Shown: positions 34,801-49,800 of the stretch, piece by piece
Position numbering within the stretch: the stretch's first letter is position 1
Layout: each line of letters starts with the position of its first letter
Source: Liolophura sinensis
Taxonomy: Eukaryota; Mollusca; Polyplacophora; Chitonida; Chitonidae
Direction of reading: 5' to 3'
DNA: 64,000 bases
Assembly: GCF_032854445.1 (NCBI RefSeq)
Contig: NC_088298.1
Location: forward strand, 7,799,504-7,863,503
Notes under the pieces: model-generated
Told to the model about the DNA's origin: nothing
The model's input: only the letters and a program-made list of their open reading frames with translations
The model's database searches: none
Translations under genes and position numbers: made by a program

Positions 34801-37800
34801 CAGGACCGCAAGCCCATGGAGATCATCTACCAACAGGGCAAGCGCATCTCCCAACAGGGCAAGCCCATCTTTCAGCACGTCATTTCCATCTACCAGCAGG
34901 GCAAATCCATTTACCAGTACAACAAACCCATCTTTTAGCACAACAAGCTTGTCCACCAGCAAGAAAATCCCTTCTACCAGTGCGGCAAGCCCATTTACCA
35001 GCACTCCACCAACTACCAGCACCGCAAGCCCATCTACCAACACGGCAAGCTTATCTACCAGCACCTCACCATCTACCAGCACAGTAAACGCAAATATCAG
35101 CACGACAAGCATGGCTTCTAAAAAACTTGGTCCGACTGCAAGGACAACAGGCTCATCATCCAACACGGCAAGCCAATTTACAAGAACGGCAAGTGCATCT
35201 ACCAGCACGTCACCATCTATCAGCAAGACAAGCCTATCTACCATCACGGCAAGCCAATCCACCAGGAAGACAAACCAATCTACCGACACGCCAACATACA
35301 CCATCACCGCAATCCCATCCACCACCACAGCAAGCTCACCTACCAGCGAGACAAGCCAATCCACCAGAACGGCAAGCTCATTTACAAGCACGGCAAGACC
35401 ATCTACCAGCATGGCAAGCCCATCCATCAACACGTCGAATCCATCTACCAGCTCGGCAAACCCAACTTCCAGCACGATAAAATCATCTACCAGCTCGACA
35501 ATCGCATCAATCAGAACAGGAAGCCCATCTACAAACACGGCAAGCTTATCTACAAGCACCTCACCATCTACCAGCACGGTAAAAGCAACAATCAGTACGG
35601 CAAGCATGGCTAGCAACAAACTTGGCCCGACTGCAAGGACAACAGGCCCATCAGGCAGCACAGCAAGGCAATTTGCAAGAACGGCCAGTGCATCTACCAG
35701 CATTTCACCATCTATCAGCAAGGCAAGCCTATCTACCATCACGGCAAGCCAATCCACCAGGAAGACAAACCAATCTACCAACAAGCCATTAAACACCAGC
35801 ACCGCAAGCCAATCAACCAGCACTGCAAGCGTAACTACCAGCACAGCGAACCCATCAACCAGCACAGCAATCTCACCTACCAGCGCAACAAGCTCATCAA
35901 CCAGCACGGGAAGTCCATCTACCACCACAGCAAGACCATCTATCAGCAGGGCAAACCCAACTACAACGAGGACAAGCCCATCCACCAGCACGAAAACAAC
36001 ATCCACCAGCAGGACAAACCTATCTACCAGTAACGCAAGCCGATCTATTAGCACAGGAAACCCATCGACGAACAAGGGAAGCCCATCTGCCAGCACGGGA
36101 ACAACACCCACCAGGACCACAAGCCCATCTACCAGCACATCGAGACCATCTATCAACATTGCAAACACATCTCCCAACAGGGCAAGCCCATCTTTCAGCA
36201 CGTCGAATCCATCTACCAGCAAGGCAAATCCATATACCAGTACGACAAACCCATCTTTTAGCACGGCAAACCCATCCAATAGCACTGAAAGCCCTTCTAC
36301 CAGTACGACAATCACATTTACCAGCACTTCACCAACTACCAGCACCGCAAACCCATCTACCAACACGGCAAGCTTATCTAACGGCACCCCAGCATCTACC
36401 AGCACGCTAAAAGTATCTATTAGCACCACCAGCATGGCTAGCAACAAACTTGGCCCGACTACGAGGACAACAGGCCCATCAGCCAACACGGTAAGCCAAT
36501 TCACAACAACGGCAAGTGCATCTACCAGCATTTCGCCATTTATCAGCAAGGCAAGCCTATCTACCATCACGACAAGCCAATCCACCAGGAAGACAAACCA
36601 ATCTACCAACAAGCTATTAAACACCAGCACCGCAAGGATATTAACCAGCACTACAAGCGTAACTACCAGCACGGCGAACCCATCAACCAGCACAGCAATC
36701 TCACCTACCAGCGCAACAAGCTCATCAACCAGCACGGGAAGTCCATCTACCACCACAGCAAGCCCATCTATGAGCAGGGCAAACCCAAATACAAGGAGGA
36801 CAAGTCCATCTGCCAGCACGAAAACAACATCCACCAGCAGGACAAACCAATTTACCAGTACCGCAAACCGATCTATTAGAACGGCAAACCCATTCACAAA
36901 CTCGGGAAGCCCATCTGCCAGCACGGGAACAACACCCACCAGGACCGCAAGCCCATGGAGATCATCTACCAACAGGGCAAGCGCATCTCCCAACAGGGCA
37001 AGCCCATCTTTCAGTACGTCAATTCCATCTACCAGCAGGGCAAATCCATTTACCAGTACAACAAACCCATCTTTTAGCACGACAAGCTTGTCCACCAGCA
37101 AGAAAATCCCTTCTACCAGTGCGGCAAGCCCATTTACCAGCACTCCACCAACTACCAGCACCGCAAGCCCATCTACCAACACGGCAAGCTTATCTACAAG
37201 CACCTCACCATCTACCAGCACAGTAAACGCAAATATCAGCACGACAAGCATGGCTACTAAAAAACTTGGTCCGACTGCAAGGACAACAGGCTCATCATCC
37301 AACACGGCAAGCCAATTTACAAGAACGGCAAGTGCATCTACCAGCACGTCACCATCTATCAGCAAGACAAGCCTATCTACCATCACGGCAAGCCAATCCA
37401 CCAGGAAGACAAACCAATCTACCAACACGCCAACATACACCATCACCGCAATCCCATCCACCACCACAGCAAGCTCACCTACCAGCGCGACAAGCCAATC
37501 CACCAGAACGGCAAGCTCATTTACAAGCACGGCAAGACCATCTACCAGCATGGCAAGCCCATCCATCAACACGTCGAATCCATCTACCAGCTCGGCAAAC
37601 CCAACTTCCAGCACGATAAGATCATCTACCAGCTCGACAATCGCATCAATCAGAACAGGAAGCCCATCTACCAACACGGCAAGCTTATCTACAAGCACCT
37701 CACCATCTACCAGCACGGTAAAACCAACCATCAGTACGGCAAGCATGGCTAGCAACAAACTTGGCCTGACTGCAAGGACAACAGGCCCATCAGGCAGCAC

Positions 37801-40800
37801 AGCAAGGCAATTTGCAAGAACGGCCAGTGCATCTACCAGCATTTCACCATCTATCAGCAAGGCAAGCCTATCTACCATCACGGCAAGCCAATCCACCAGG
37901 AAGACAAACCAATCTACCAACAAGCCATTAAACACCAGCACCGCAAGCCAATCAACCAGCACTGCAAGCGTAACTACCAGCACAGCGAACCCATCAATCA
38001 GCACAGCAAGCCCACCTACAAGCGCGAGAAGCTCATCGACCAGCCCGGGAAGTCCATCTACCACCACAGGAAGCCGATCTATCAGCAGGGCAAGCCCACT
38101 TACAAAGAGGAGAAGCCCTTCCACCAGCACGAAAACAACATCCACCAGCAGGACAAACCTATCTACCAGTAACGCAAGCCGATCTATTAGCACAGGAAAC
38201 CCATCGACGAACACGGGAAGAACATCTGCCAGCACGGGAACAACACCCACCAGGACCACAAGCCCATCTACCAGCACATCGAGACCATCTACCAACATTG
38301 CAAACACATCTCCCAACAGGGCAAGCCCATCTTTCAGCACGTCGAATCCAACTACCAGCAAGGCAAATCCATATACCAGTACGACAAACCCATCTTTTAG
38401 CACGGCAAACCCATCCAATAGCACTGAAAGCCCTTCTACCAGTACGACAATCACATTTACCAGCACTCCACCAACTACCAGCACCGCAAGCCCATCTACC
38501 AACACGGCAAGCTTATCTAACGGCACCCCAGCATCTACCAGCACGCTAAGTGCATCTATTAGCACGACCAGCATGGCTAGCAACAAACTTGGCCCGACTA
38601 CGAGGACAACACGCCCATCAGCCAACACGGTAAGCCAATTCACAAGAACGACAAGTGCATCTACCAGCATTTCACCATCTATCAGCAAGGCAAGCCTATC
38701 TACCATCACGACAAGCCAATCCACCAGGAAGACAAACCAATCTACCAACAAGCCATTAAACACCAGCACCGCAAGGCAATCAACCAGCACTGCAAGCGTA
38801 ATTACCAGCACGGCGAACCCATCAACCAGCACAGCAATCTCACCTACCAGCGCAACAAGCTCATCAACCAGCACGGGAAGTCCATCTACCACCACAGCAA
38901 GCCCATCTATCAGCAGGGCAAACCCAAATACAAGGAGGACAAGTCCATCTGCCAGCACGAAAACAACATCCACCAGCAGGACAAACCAATCTACCAGTAC
39001 CGCAAACCGATCTATCAGAACAGCAAAGCCATCCACAAACTCGGGAAGCCCATCTGCCAGCACGGGAACAACACCCACCAGGACCGCAAGCCCATGGAGA
39101 TCATCTACCAACAGGGCAAGCGCATCTCCCAACAGGGCAAGCCCATCTTTCAGCACGTCAATTCCATCTACCAGCAGGGCAAATCCATTTACCAGTACAA
39201 CAAACCCATCTTTTAGCACGACAAGCTTGTCCACCAGCAAGAAAATCCCTTCTATCAGCACGGCAAGCCCATTTACCAGCACTCCACCAACTACCAGCAC
39301 CGCAAGCCCATCTACTAACACGGCAAGCTTATCTACAAGCACCTCACCATCTACCAGCACGGTAAACGCAACTATCAGCACGTCAAGCATAGCTACTAAA
39401 AAACTTGGTCCAACTACAAGGACAACAGGCTCATCATCCAACACGGCAAGCCAATTTACAAGAACGGCAAGTGCATCTACCAGCACGTCACCATCTATCA
39501 GCAAGACAAGCCTATCTACCATCACGACAAGCCAATCCACCAGGAAGACAAACAAATCTACCAACACGCCAACATACACCATCACCGCAATCCCATCCAC
39601 CAGTACAGCAAGCTCACTTGATAGCCAATCCACCAGGAAGACAAACAACTCTACCAACACGCCAACATACACCATCACCGCAATCCCATCCACCAGTACA
39701 GCAAGCTCACCTACAAGCGCGACAAGCCAATCCACAAGAACAGCAAGCTCATTTACAAGCACGGCAAGACCATCTACCAGCATGGCAAGCCCATCCATCA
39801 ACACGTCGAATCCATCTACCAGCTCGGCAAACCCAACTACCAGCACGATAAGATCAACTACCAGCTCGGCAAGCGCATCAATCAGCACAGCAAGCCCATC
39901 TACAAACACGGCAAACTTATCTACAAGTACCTCACCATCTACCAGCACGGTAAAAGCAACCTTCAGTACGGCAAGCATGGCTACCAACAAACTTGGCCTG
40001 ACTGCGAGGACAACAGGCCCATCAGGCAGCACAGCAAGGCAATTTGCAAGAACGGCAAGTGCATCTACCAGCATTTCACCATCTATCAGCAAGGCAAGCC
40101 TATCTACCATCACGGCAAGCCAATCCACCAGGAAGACAAACCAATCTACCAACAAGCCATTAAACACCAGCACCGCAAGCCAATCAACCAGCACTGCAAG
40201 CGTAACTACCAGCACAGCGAACCCATCAACCAGCACAGCAATCTCACCTACCAGCGCAACAACCTCATCAACCAGCACGGGAAGTCCATCTACCACCACA
40301 GCAACACCATCTGTCAGCAGGGCAAACCCAACTACAAGGAGGACAAGCCCATTTGCCAGCACGAAAACAACATCCACCAGCAGGGCAAACCAATCTACCA
40401 GTACCGCAAACCGATCTATCAGAACGGCAAACCCATCCACAAACTCGGGAAGGCCATCTGCCAGCACGGGAACAACACCCACGAGGACCGCAAGCCCATG
40501 GAGATCACCTACCAACAGGGCAAGCGCATCTCCCAACAGGGTAAGTCCATCTTTCAGTACGTCGAATCCATCTACCAGCATAGCGAATCCATCTACCAGC
40601 ACGGCAAATCCATTTACCAGTACGACAAACCCATCTTTTAGGACGGCAATCTTGTCCACCAGCAAGAAAATGCCTTCTACCAGTACGGCAAGCACATTTA
40701 CCAGCACTCCACCAACTACCAGCACCGCAAGCCCATCTACCAACACGGCAAGCTTATCTAACGGCACCTCACCATCTACCAGCACGGTAAGCGCAACTAT

Positions 40801-43800
40801 CAGCACGTCAAGCATGGCTACTAAAAAACTTGGTCCGACTGCAAGGACAACAGGCTCATCATCCAACACGGCAAGCCAATTCACAAGAACGGTAAGTGCA
40901 TCTACCAGCACGTCACCATCTATCAGCAAGACAAGTCTATCTACCATCACGACAAGCCAATCCACTAGGAAGACAAACAAATCTACCAACACGCCAACAT
41001 ACACCATCACCGCAACCCCATCCACCAGTACAGCAAGGTCACCTACAAGCGCGACAAGTCAATCCACCAGAACAGCAAGCTCATTTACAAGCACGGCAAG
41101 ACCATCTACCAGCATGGCAAGCCCATCCATCAACACGTCGAATCCATCTACCAGCTCGGCAAACCCAACTACCAGCACAATAAGATCATCTACCAGCTCG
41201 GCAAGCGCATCAATCAGCACAGCAAGCCCATCTACCAACACGGCAAGCTTATCTACAAGCACCTCACCATCTACCAGGACGGTAAAAGCAACAATCAGTA
41301 CGGCAAGGTTGTCCACCAGCAAGAAAATGCCTTCTACCAGTACGGCAGGCACATTTACCAGCACTCCACCAACTACCAGCACCGGAAGCCCATCTACCAA
41401 CACGGCAAGCTTATCTAACGGCACCTCACCATCTACCAGCACGGTAAGCGCAACTATCAGCACGTCAAGCATGGCTACTAAAAAACTTGGTCCGACTGCA
41501 AGGACAACAGGCTCATCATCCAACACGGCAAGCCAATTTACAAGAACGGCAAGTGCATCTACCAGCACGTCACCATCTATCAGCAAGACAAGTCTATCTA
41601 CCATCACGACAAGCCAATCCACTAGGAAGACAAACAAATCTACCAACACGCCAACATACACCATCACCGCAATCCCATCCACCAGTACAGCAAGGTCACC
41701 TACAAGCGCGACAAGCCAATCCACCAGAACAGCAAGCTCATTTACAAGCACGGCAAGACCATCTACCAGCATGGCAAGCCCATCCATCAACACGTCGAAT
41801 CCATCTACCAGCTCGGCAAACCCAACTACCAGCACAATAAGATCATCTACCAGCTCGGCAAGCGCATCAATCAGCACAGCAAGCCCATCTACCAACACGG
41901 CAAGCTTATCTACAAGCACCTCACCATCTACCAGGACGGTAAAAGCAACAATCAGTACGGCAAGCTTGGCTACCAACAAACTTGGCCTGACTGCAAGGAC
42001 AACAGGCCCATCAGGCAGCACAGCAAGGCAATTTGCAAGAACGGCAAGCGCATCTACCAGCATTTCACCATCTATCAGCAAGGCAAGCCTATCTACCATC
42101 ACGGCAAGCCAATCCACCAGGAAGACAAACCAATCTACCAACAAGCCATTAAACACCAGCACCGCAAGCCAATCAACCAGCACTGCAAGCGTAACTACCA
42201 GCACAGCGAACCCATCAACCAGCACAGCAATCTCACCTACCAGCGCAACAAGCTCATCAACCAGCACGGGAAGTCCATCTTTCACCACAGCAAGACCATC
42301 TATCAGCAAGGCAAACCCAACTACAAAGAGGACAAGCCCATCTGCCAGCACGAAAACAACATCCACCAGCAGGACAAACCAATCTACCAGTAACGCAAAC
42401 CGATCTATCAGAACGGCAAACCCATCCACAAACTCGGGAAGCCCATCTGCCAGCACGGGAACAACACCCACCAGGACCGCAAGCCCATGGAGATCACCTA
42501 CCAACAGGGCAAGCGCATCTCCCAACAGGGCAAGTCCATCTTTCAGTACGTCGAATCCATCTACCAGCACAGCGAATCCACCTACCAGCACGGCAAATCC
42601 ATTTACCAGTACGACAAACCCATCTTTTAGGACAGCAAGCTTGTCCACCAGCAAGAAAATGCCTTCTACCAGTACGGCAAGCACATTTACCAGCACTCCA
42701 CCAACTACCAGCACCGGAAGCCCATCTACCAACACGGCAAGCTTATCTACAAGCACATCACCATCTACCAGCACGGTAAACGCAACCATCAGCACGGCAA
42801 GCATAGCTAGCAACAAACTTGGCCCGACTGCTAGAACAACAGGCCCATCAGCTAGTACGGCTAGGCAATTTTCAAGAACGTCAAGTGCATCTACCAGCAC
42901 GTCACCATCTATCAGCAAGGCAAGCCTATCTACCATCACGGCAAGCCAATCCACCAGGAAGACAAACCAATCTACCAACAAGCCACTAAACACCAGCACT
43001 GCAAGCCAATCAACCAGCACTGCCAGCGTAACTACCAGCACGGCAAACCCAACCATCAGCACAGCAAGCGTAACTACCAGCACAGCGAACCCATCAACCA
43101 GCAGAGTAATCTCACCTACCAGCCCAACAAGCTCATCAACCAGCACGGGAAGTCCATCTACCACCACAGGAAGCCGATCTATCAGCAGGGCAAGCCCACT
43201 TACAAAGAGGACAAGCCCATCCACCAGCACGAAAACAACATCCACCAGCAGGACAAACCTATCTACCAGTAACGCAAGCCGATCTATTAGCACAGGAATC
43301 CCATCGACGAACACGGGAAGCTCATCTGCCAGCACGGGAACAACACCCACCAGGACCACAAGCCCATCTACCAGCACATCGAGACCATCTACCAACATTG
43401 CAAACACATCTCCCAACAGGGCAAGCCCATCTTTCAGCACGTCGAATCCATCTACTAGCACGGCAAATCCATATACCAGTACGACAAACCCATCTTTTAG
43501 CACGGCAAACCCATCCAATAGCACTGAAAGCCCTTCTACCAGTACGACAATCACATTTACCAGCACTCCACCAACTACCAGCACCGCAAGCCCATCTACC
43601 AACACGGCAAGCTTATCTAACGGCACCCCAGCATCTACCAGCACGCTAAGAGCATCTATTAGCACGGCCAGCATGGCTACCAACAAACTTGGCCCGACTA
43701 CGAGGACAACAGGCCCATCAGCCAACACGGTAAGCCAATTCACAAGAACGACAAGTGGATCTACCAGCATTTCACCATCTATCAGCAAGGCAAGCCTATC

Positions 43801-46800
43801 TACCATCACGGCAAGCCAATCCACCAGGAAGACAAACCAATCTACCAACAAGCCTTTAAACACCAGCACCGCAAGCCAATCAACCAGCACTACAAGCGTA
43901 ACTACCAGCACGGCGAACCCATCAACCAGCACAGCAATCTCACCTACCAGCGCAACAAGCTCATCAACCAGCACGGGAAGTCCAACTACCACCACAGCAA
44001 GACCATCTATCAGCAGGGCAAACCCAAATACAAGGAGGACAAGTCCATCTGCCAGCACGAAAACAACATCCACCAGCAGGACAAACCAATCTACCAGTAC
44101 CGCAAACCGATCTATGAGAACAGCAAACCCATCCACAAACTCGGGAAGCCCATCTGCCAGCACGGGAACAACACCCACCAGGACCGCAAGCCCATGGAGA
44201 TCATCTACCAACAGGGCAAGCGCATCTCCCAACAGGGCAAGCCCATCATTCAGCACGTCAATTCCATCTACCAGCAGGTCAAATCCATTTACCAGTACAA
44301 CAAACCCATCTTTAAGCACGACAAGCTTGTCCACCAGCAAGAAAATGCCTTCTACCAGTACGGCAAGCCCATTTACCAGCACTCCATCAACTACCAGCAC
44401 CGCAAGCCCATCTACCAACACGGCAAGCTTATCTACAAGCACCTCACCATCTACCAGCACGGTAAGCGCAACAATCAGTACGTCAAGCATGGCTACTAAA
44501 AAACTTGGTCCGATTGCAAAGACAACAGGCTCATCATCCAACACGGCAAGCCAATTTACAAGAACGGCAAGTGCATCTAGCAGCACGTCACCATCTATCA
44601 GCAAGGCAAGCCTATCTACCATCACGGCAAGCCAATCCACCAGGAAGACAAACCAATCTACCAACACGCCAACATACACCATCACCGCAATCCCATCCAC
44701 CAGCACAGCAAGCTCACCTACAAGCGCGACAAGCCAATCCACCAGAACAGCAAGCTCATTTACAAGCACGGCAAGACCATCTACCGGCATGGCAAGCCCA
44801 TCCATCAACACGTCGAATCCATCTACCAGCTCGGCAAACCCAACTACCAGCACGATAAGATCATCTACCAGCTCGGCAAGCGCATCAATCAGCACAGCAA
44901 GCCCATCTACCAACACGGCAAGCTTATCTACAAGCACCTCACCATCTACCAGCACGGTAAAAGCAACCTTCAGTACAGCAAGCATGGCTACCAACAAACT
45001 TGGCCTGACTGCAAGGACAACAGGCCCATCAGGCAGCACACCAAGGCAATTTGCAAGAACGGCAAGTGCATCTACCAGCATTTCACTATCTATTAGCAAG
45101 GCAAGCCTATCTACCGTCACGACAAGCCAATCCACCAGGAAGACAAACCAATCTATCAACAAGCCATTTAACACCAGCACCGCAAGCCAATCAACCAGCA
45201 CTGCAAGCGTAACTACCAGCACAGCGAACCCATCAACCAGCACAGCAATCTCACCTACCAGCGCAACAAGCTCATCAACCAGCACGGGAAGTCCATCTAC
45301 CACCACAGCAAGACCATCTATCAGCAGGGCAAGCCCAACTATAAGGAGGACAAGCCCATCTGCCAGCACGAAAAAAACATCCACCAGCAGGACAAACCAA
45401 TCTACCAGTACCGCAAACCGATCTATCAGAACGGCAAACCCATCCACAAACTCGGGAAGCCCATCTGCCAGCACGGGAACAACACCCACCAGGACCGCAA
45501 GCCCATGGAGATCATCTACCAACAGGGCAAGCGCATCTCCCAACAGGGCAAGTCCATCTTTCGGTACGTCGATTCCATCTACCAGCACAGCGAATCCATC
45601 TACCAGCACGGCAAATCCATTTACCAGTACGACAAACCCATCATTTAGCACGGCAAGCTTGTCCACCAGCAAGAAAATGCCTTCTACCAGTACGGCAAGC
45701 ACATTTACCAGCACTCCACCAACAACTAGCACCGGAAGCCCATCTACCAACACGGCAAGCTTATCTACAAGCACCTCACCATCTACCAGCACGGTAAACG
45801 CAACCATCAGCACGGCAAGCATAGCTATCAACAAACTTGGCCCGACTGCAAGGACAACAGGGCCATCAGCTAGTACGGCTATTCAATTTTCAAGAACCGC
45901 AACTGCATCTACCAGCACGTCACCATCTATCAGCAAGGCAAGCCTATCTACCATCAAGGCAAGACAATCCACCAGGAAGACAAACCAATCTACCAACAAG
46001 CCTCCATACACCAGCACTGCAAGCCAATCAACCAGCACAGCCAGCGTAACTACCAGCACGGCAAAGCCAACCATCAGCACAGCAAGCTCACCTACAAGCG
46101 CGAGAAGCTCATCGACCAGGACGGGAAGTCCATCTACCACCACAGGAAGCCCATCTATCAGCAGGGCAAGCCCACTTACAAAGAGGACAAGCCCATCCAC
46201 CAGCACGAAAGCAACATCCACCAGCAGGACAAACCTATCTACCAGTAACGCAAGCCGATCTATTAGCACAGGAAACCCATCGACCACCACGCGAAACCCA
46301 TCTGCCAGCACGGCAACAACACCCACCAGGACCACAATCCCATCTACCAGCACATCGAGACCAGCTACCACCATTGCAAACACATCTCCCAACAGGGCAA
46401 GCCCATCTTTCAGCACGTCAATTCCATCTACCATCAGGTCAAATCCATTTACCAGTACAACAAACCCATCTTTTAGCACGACAAGCTTGTCCACCAGGAA
46501 GAAAATCCCTTCTACCAGTACGGCAAGCCCATTTACCAGCACTCCACCAACTACCAGCACCGCAAGCCCATCTACCAACACGGCAAGCTTATCTACCAGC
46601 ACCTCACCATCTACCAGCACGGTAAGCGCAACTATCAGCACGACAAGCATGGCTACTAAAAAACTTGGTCCGACTGCAAGGAGAACAGGCTCATCATCCA
46701 AAACGGCAAGCCAATTTACAAGAACGGCAAGTGCATCTAGCGGCACGTCACCATCTATCAGCAAGACAAGCCTATCTACCATCACGACAAGCCAATCCAC

Positions 46801-49800
46801 CAGGAAGACAAACCAATCTACCAACACGCCAACATACACCATCACCGCAATCCCATCCACCAGCACAGCAAGCTCACCTACCAGCGCGACAAGCCAATCC
46901 ACCCGAACAGCAAGCTCATTTACAAGCACGGCAAGACCATCTACCAGCATGGCAAGCCCATCCATCAACACGTCGAATCCATCTACCAGCTCGGCAAACC
47001 CAACTACCAGCACGATAAGATCATCTACCAGCTCGGCAAGCGCATCAATCAGCACAGCAAGCCCATCTACCAACACGGCAAGCTTATCTACAAGCACCTC
47101 ACCATCTACCAGCACGGTAAAAGCAACCTTCAGTACAGCAAGCATGGCTACCAACAAACTTGGCCTGACTGCAAGGACAACAGGCCCATCAGGCAGCACA
47201 GCAAGGCAATTTGCAAGATCGGCAAGTGCATCTACCAGCACGTCACCATCTATCAGCAAGGCAAGCCTATCTACCATCACGGCAAGCCAATCCACCAGGA
47301 AGACAAACCAATCTACCAACAAGCCATTAAACACCAGCACCGCAAGCCAATCAACCAGCACTACAAGCGTAACTACCAGCACAGCGAACCCATCAACCAG
47401 CACAGCAATCTCACCTACCAGCGCAACAAGCTCATCAACCAGCACGGGAAGTCCATCTACCACCACAGCAAGACCATCTATCAGCAGGGCAAAACCAACT
47501 AAATGGAGGACAAGCCCATCTGCCAGCACGAAAACAACATCCACCAGCAGGACAAACCAATCTACCAGTACCGCAAACCGATCTATCAGAACGGCAAACC
47601 CATCCACAAACTCGGGAAGCCCATCTGCCAGCACGGGAACAACACCCACCAGGACCGCAAGCCCATGGAGATCATCTACCAACAGGGCAAGCGCATCTCC
47701 CAACTGGGCAAGCACATCTTTCAGTACGTCGAATCCATCTACCAGCACAGCCAATCCATCTACCAGCACGGCAAATCCATTTACCAGTACGACAAACCCA
47801 TCTTTTAGCACGGCAAGCTTGTCCACCAGCAAGAAAATGCCCTCTACCAGTACGGGAAGCACATTTACCAGCACTCCACCAACTACCAGCACCGGAAGCC
47901 CATCTACGAACACGGCAAGCTTATCTACAAGCACCTCACCATCTACCACCACGGTAAACGCAAACATCAACACGGCAAGCACAGCTACCAACAAACTTGG
48001 CCCGACTGCAAGGACAACAGGCCCATCAGCTAGTACGGCGAGGCAATTTTCAAGAACGGCAAGTGCATCTACCAGCACGTCACCATCTATAAGCAAGGCA
48101 AGGCTATCTACCATCACGGCAAGCCAGTCCACCAGGAAGACAAACCAATCTACCAACAAGCCTTTAAACACTAGCACCGCAAGCCAATCAACCAGCACTG
48201 CAAGCGTAACTACCAGCACGGCAAACCCATCCATCAGCACAGCAAGCTCACCTAAAAGCGCGAGAAGCTCATCGACCAGGACGGGAAGTCCATCTACCAC
48301 CACAGGAAGCCCATCTATCAGCAGGGCAAGCCCACTTACAAAGAGGACAAGCCCATCCACCAGCACGAAAACAACATCCACCAGCAGGACAAACCTATCT
48401 ACCAGTAACGCAAGCCGATCTATCAGCACAGGAAACCCATCGACGAACACGGGAAGCCCATCTGCCAGCACGGGAACAACACCCACCAGGACCACAAGCC
48501 CATCTACCACCACATCGAGATCTTCTACCAACAGGGCAAACACATCTCCCAACAGGGCAAGCCCATCTTTCAGCACGTCGAATCCATCTACCAGCACGGC
48601 AAATCCATATACCAGTACGACAAACCCATCTTTTAGCACCGCAAACCAATCCAATAGCACTGAAAGCCCTTCTACCAGTACGACAAATACATTTACCAGC
48701 ACTCCACCAACTACCAGCACCGCAAGCCCATCTACCAACACGGCAAGCTTATCTAACGGCACCCCTGCATCTACCAGCACGCTAAGAGAATCTATTAGCA
48801 CGGCCAGCATGGCTACCAACAAACTTGACCCGACTACGAGGACAACAGGCCCATCAGCCAACACGGTAAGCCAATTCACAAGAACGGCAAGTGCATCTAC
48901 CAGCATTTCGCCATTTATCAGCAAGGCAAGCCTATCTACCATCACGACAAGCCAGTCCACCAGGAAGACAAACAAATCTACTAACAAGCCACCATACACC
49001 AGCACTGCAAGCCAATCAACCATCACTGCAAGCGTAACTACCAGCACAGCGAACCCATCAACCAGCACAGCACTCTCACCTACCAGCGGAACAAGCTCAT
49101 CAACCAGCACGGGAAGTCCATCTACCACCACAGCAAGCCCATCTATCAGCAGGGCAAACCCAAATACAAGGAGGACAAGTCCATCTGCCAGCACGAAAAC
49201 AACATCCACCAGCAGGACAAACCAATCTACCAGTACCGCAAACCCATCTATCAGAACGGTAAACCCATCCACAAACACGGGAAGCCCATCTGCCAGCACG
49301 GGAACATCACCCACCAGGACCGCAAACCCATCTGCCAGCACTTCGAGATCATCTACCAACAGGGCAAGCGCATCTCCCAACAGGGCAAGCCCATCTTTTA
49401 GCACAGCGAATCCATCTACCAGCAAGGCAAATCCATTTACCAGTACGACAAACCCATCTTTTAGCACGGCAAGCTTGTCCACCAGCAAGAAAATGCCTTC
49501 TTCCAGTACGGCAAGCACATTTACCAGCACTCCACCAACTACCAGCACCGCAAGCCCATCTACCAACACGGCAAGCTTATCTACAAGCACATCACCATCT
49601 ACCAGCACGGTAAACGCAACCATCAGCACGACAAGCATGGCTACCAACAAACTTGGCCCGACTGCAAGGACAACAGGCCCATCAGCCAGCACGGCTAGGC
49701 AAGTTGCAAGAACGGTAAGTGCATCTACCAGCATTTCACCATCTATCAGCAAGGCAAGCCTATCTACCATCAGGTCAAGCCAATCCACCAGGAAGACAAA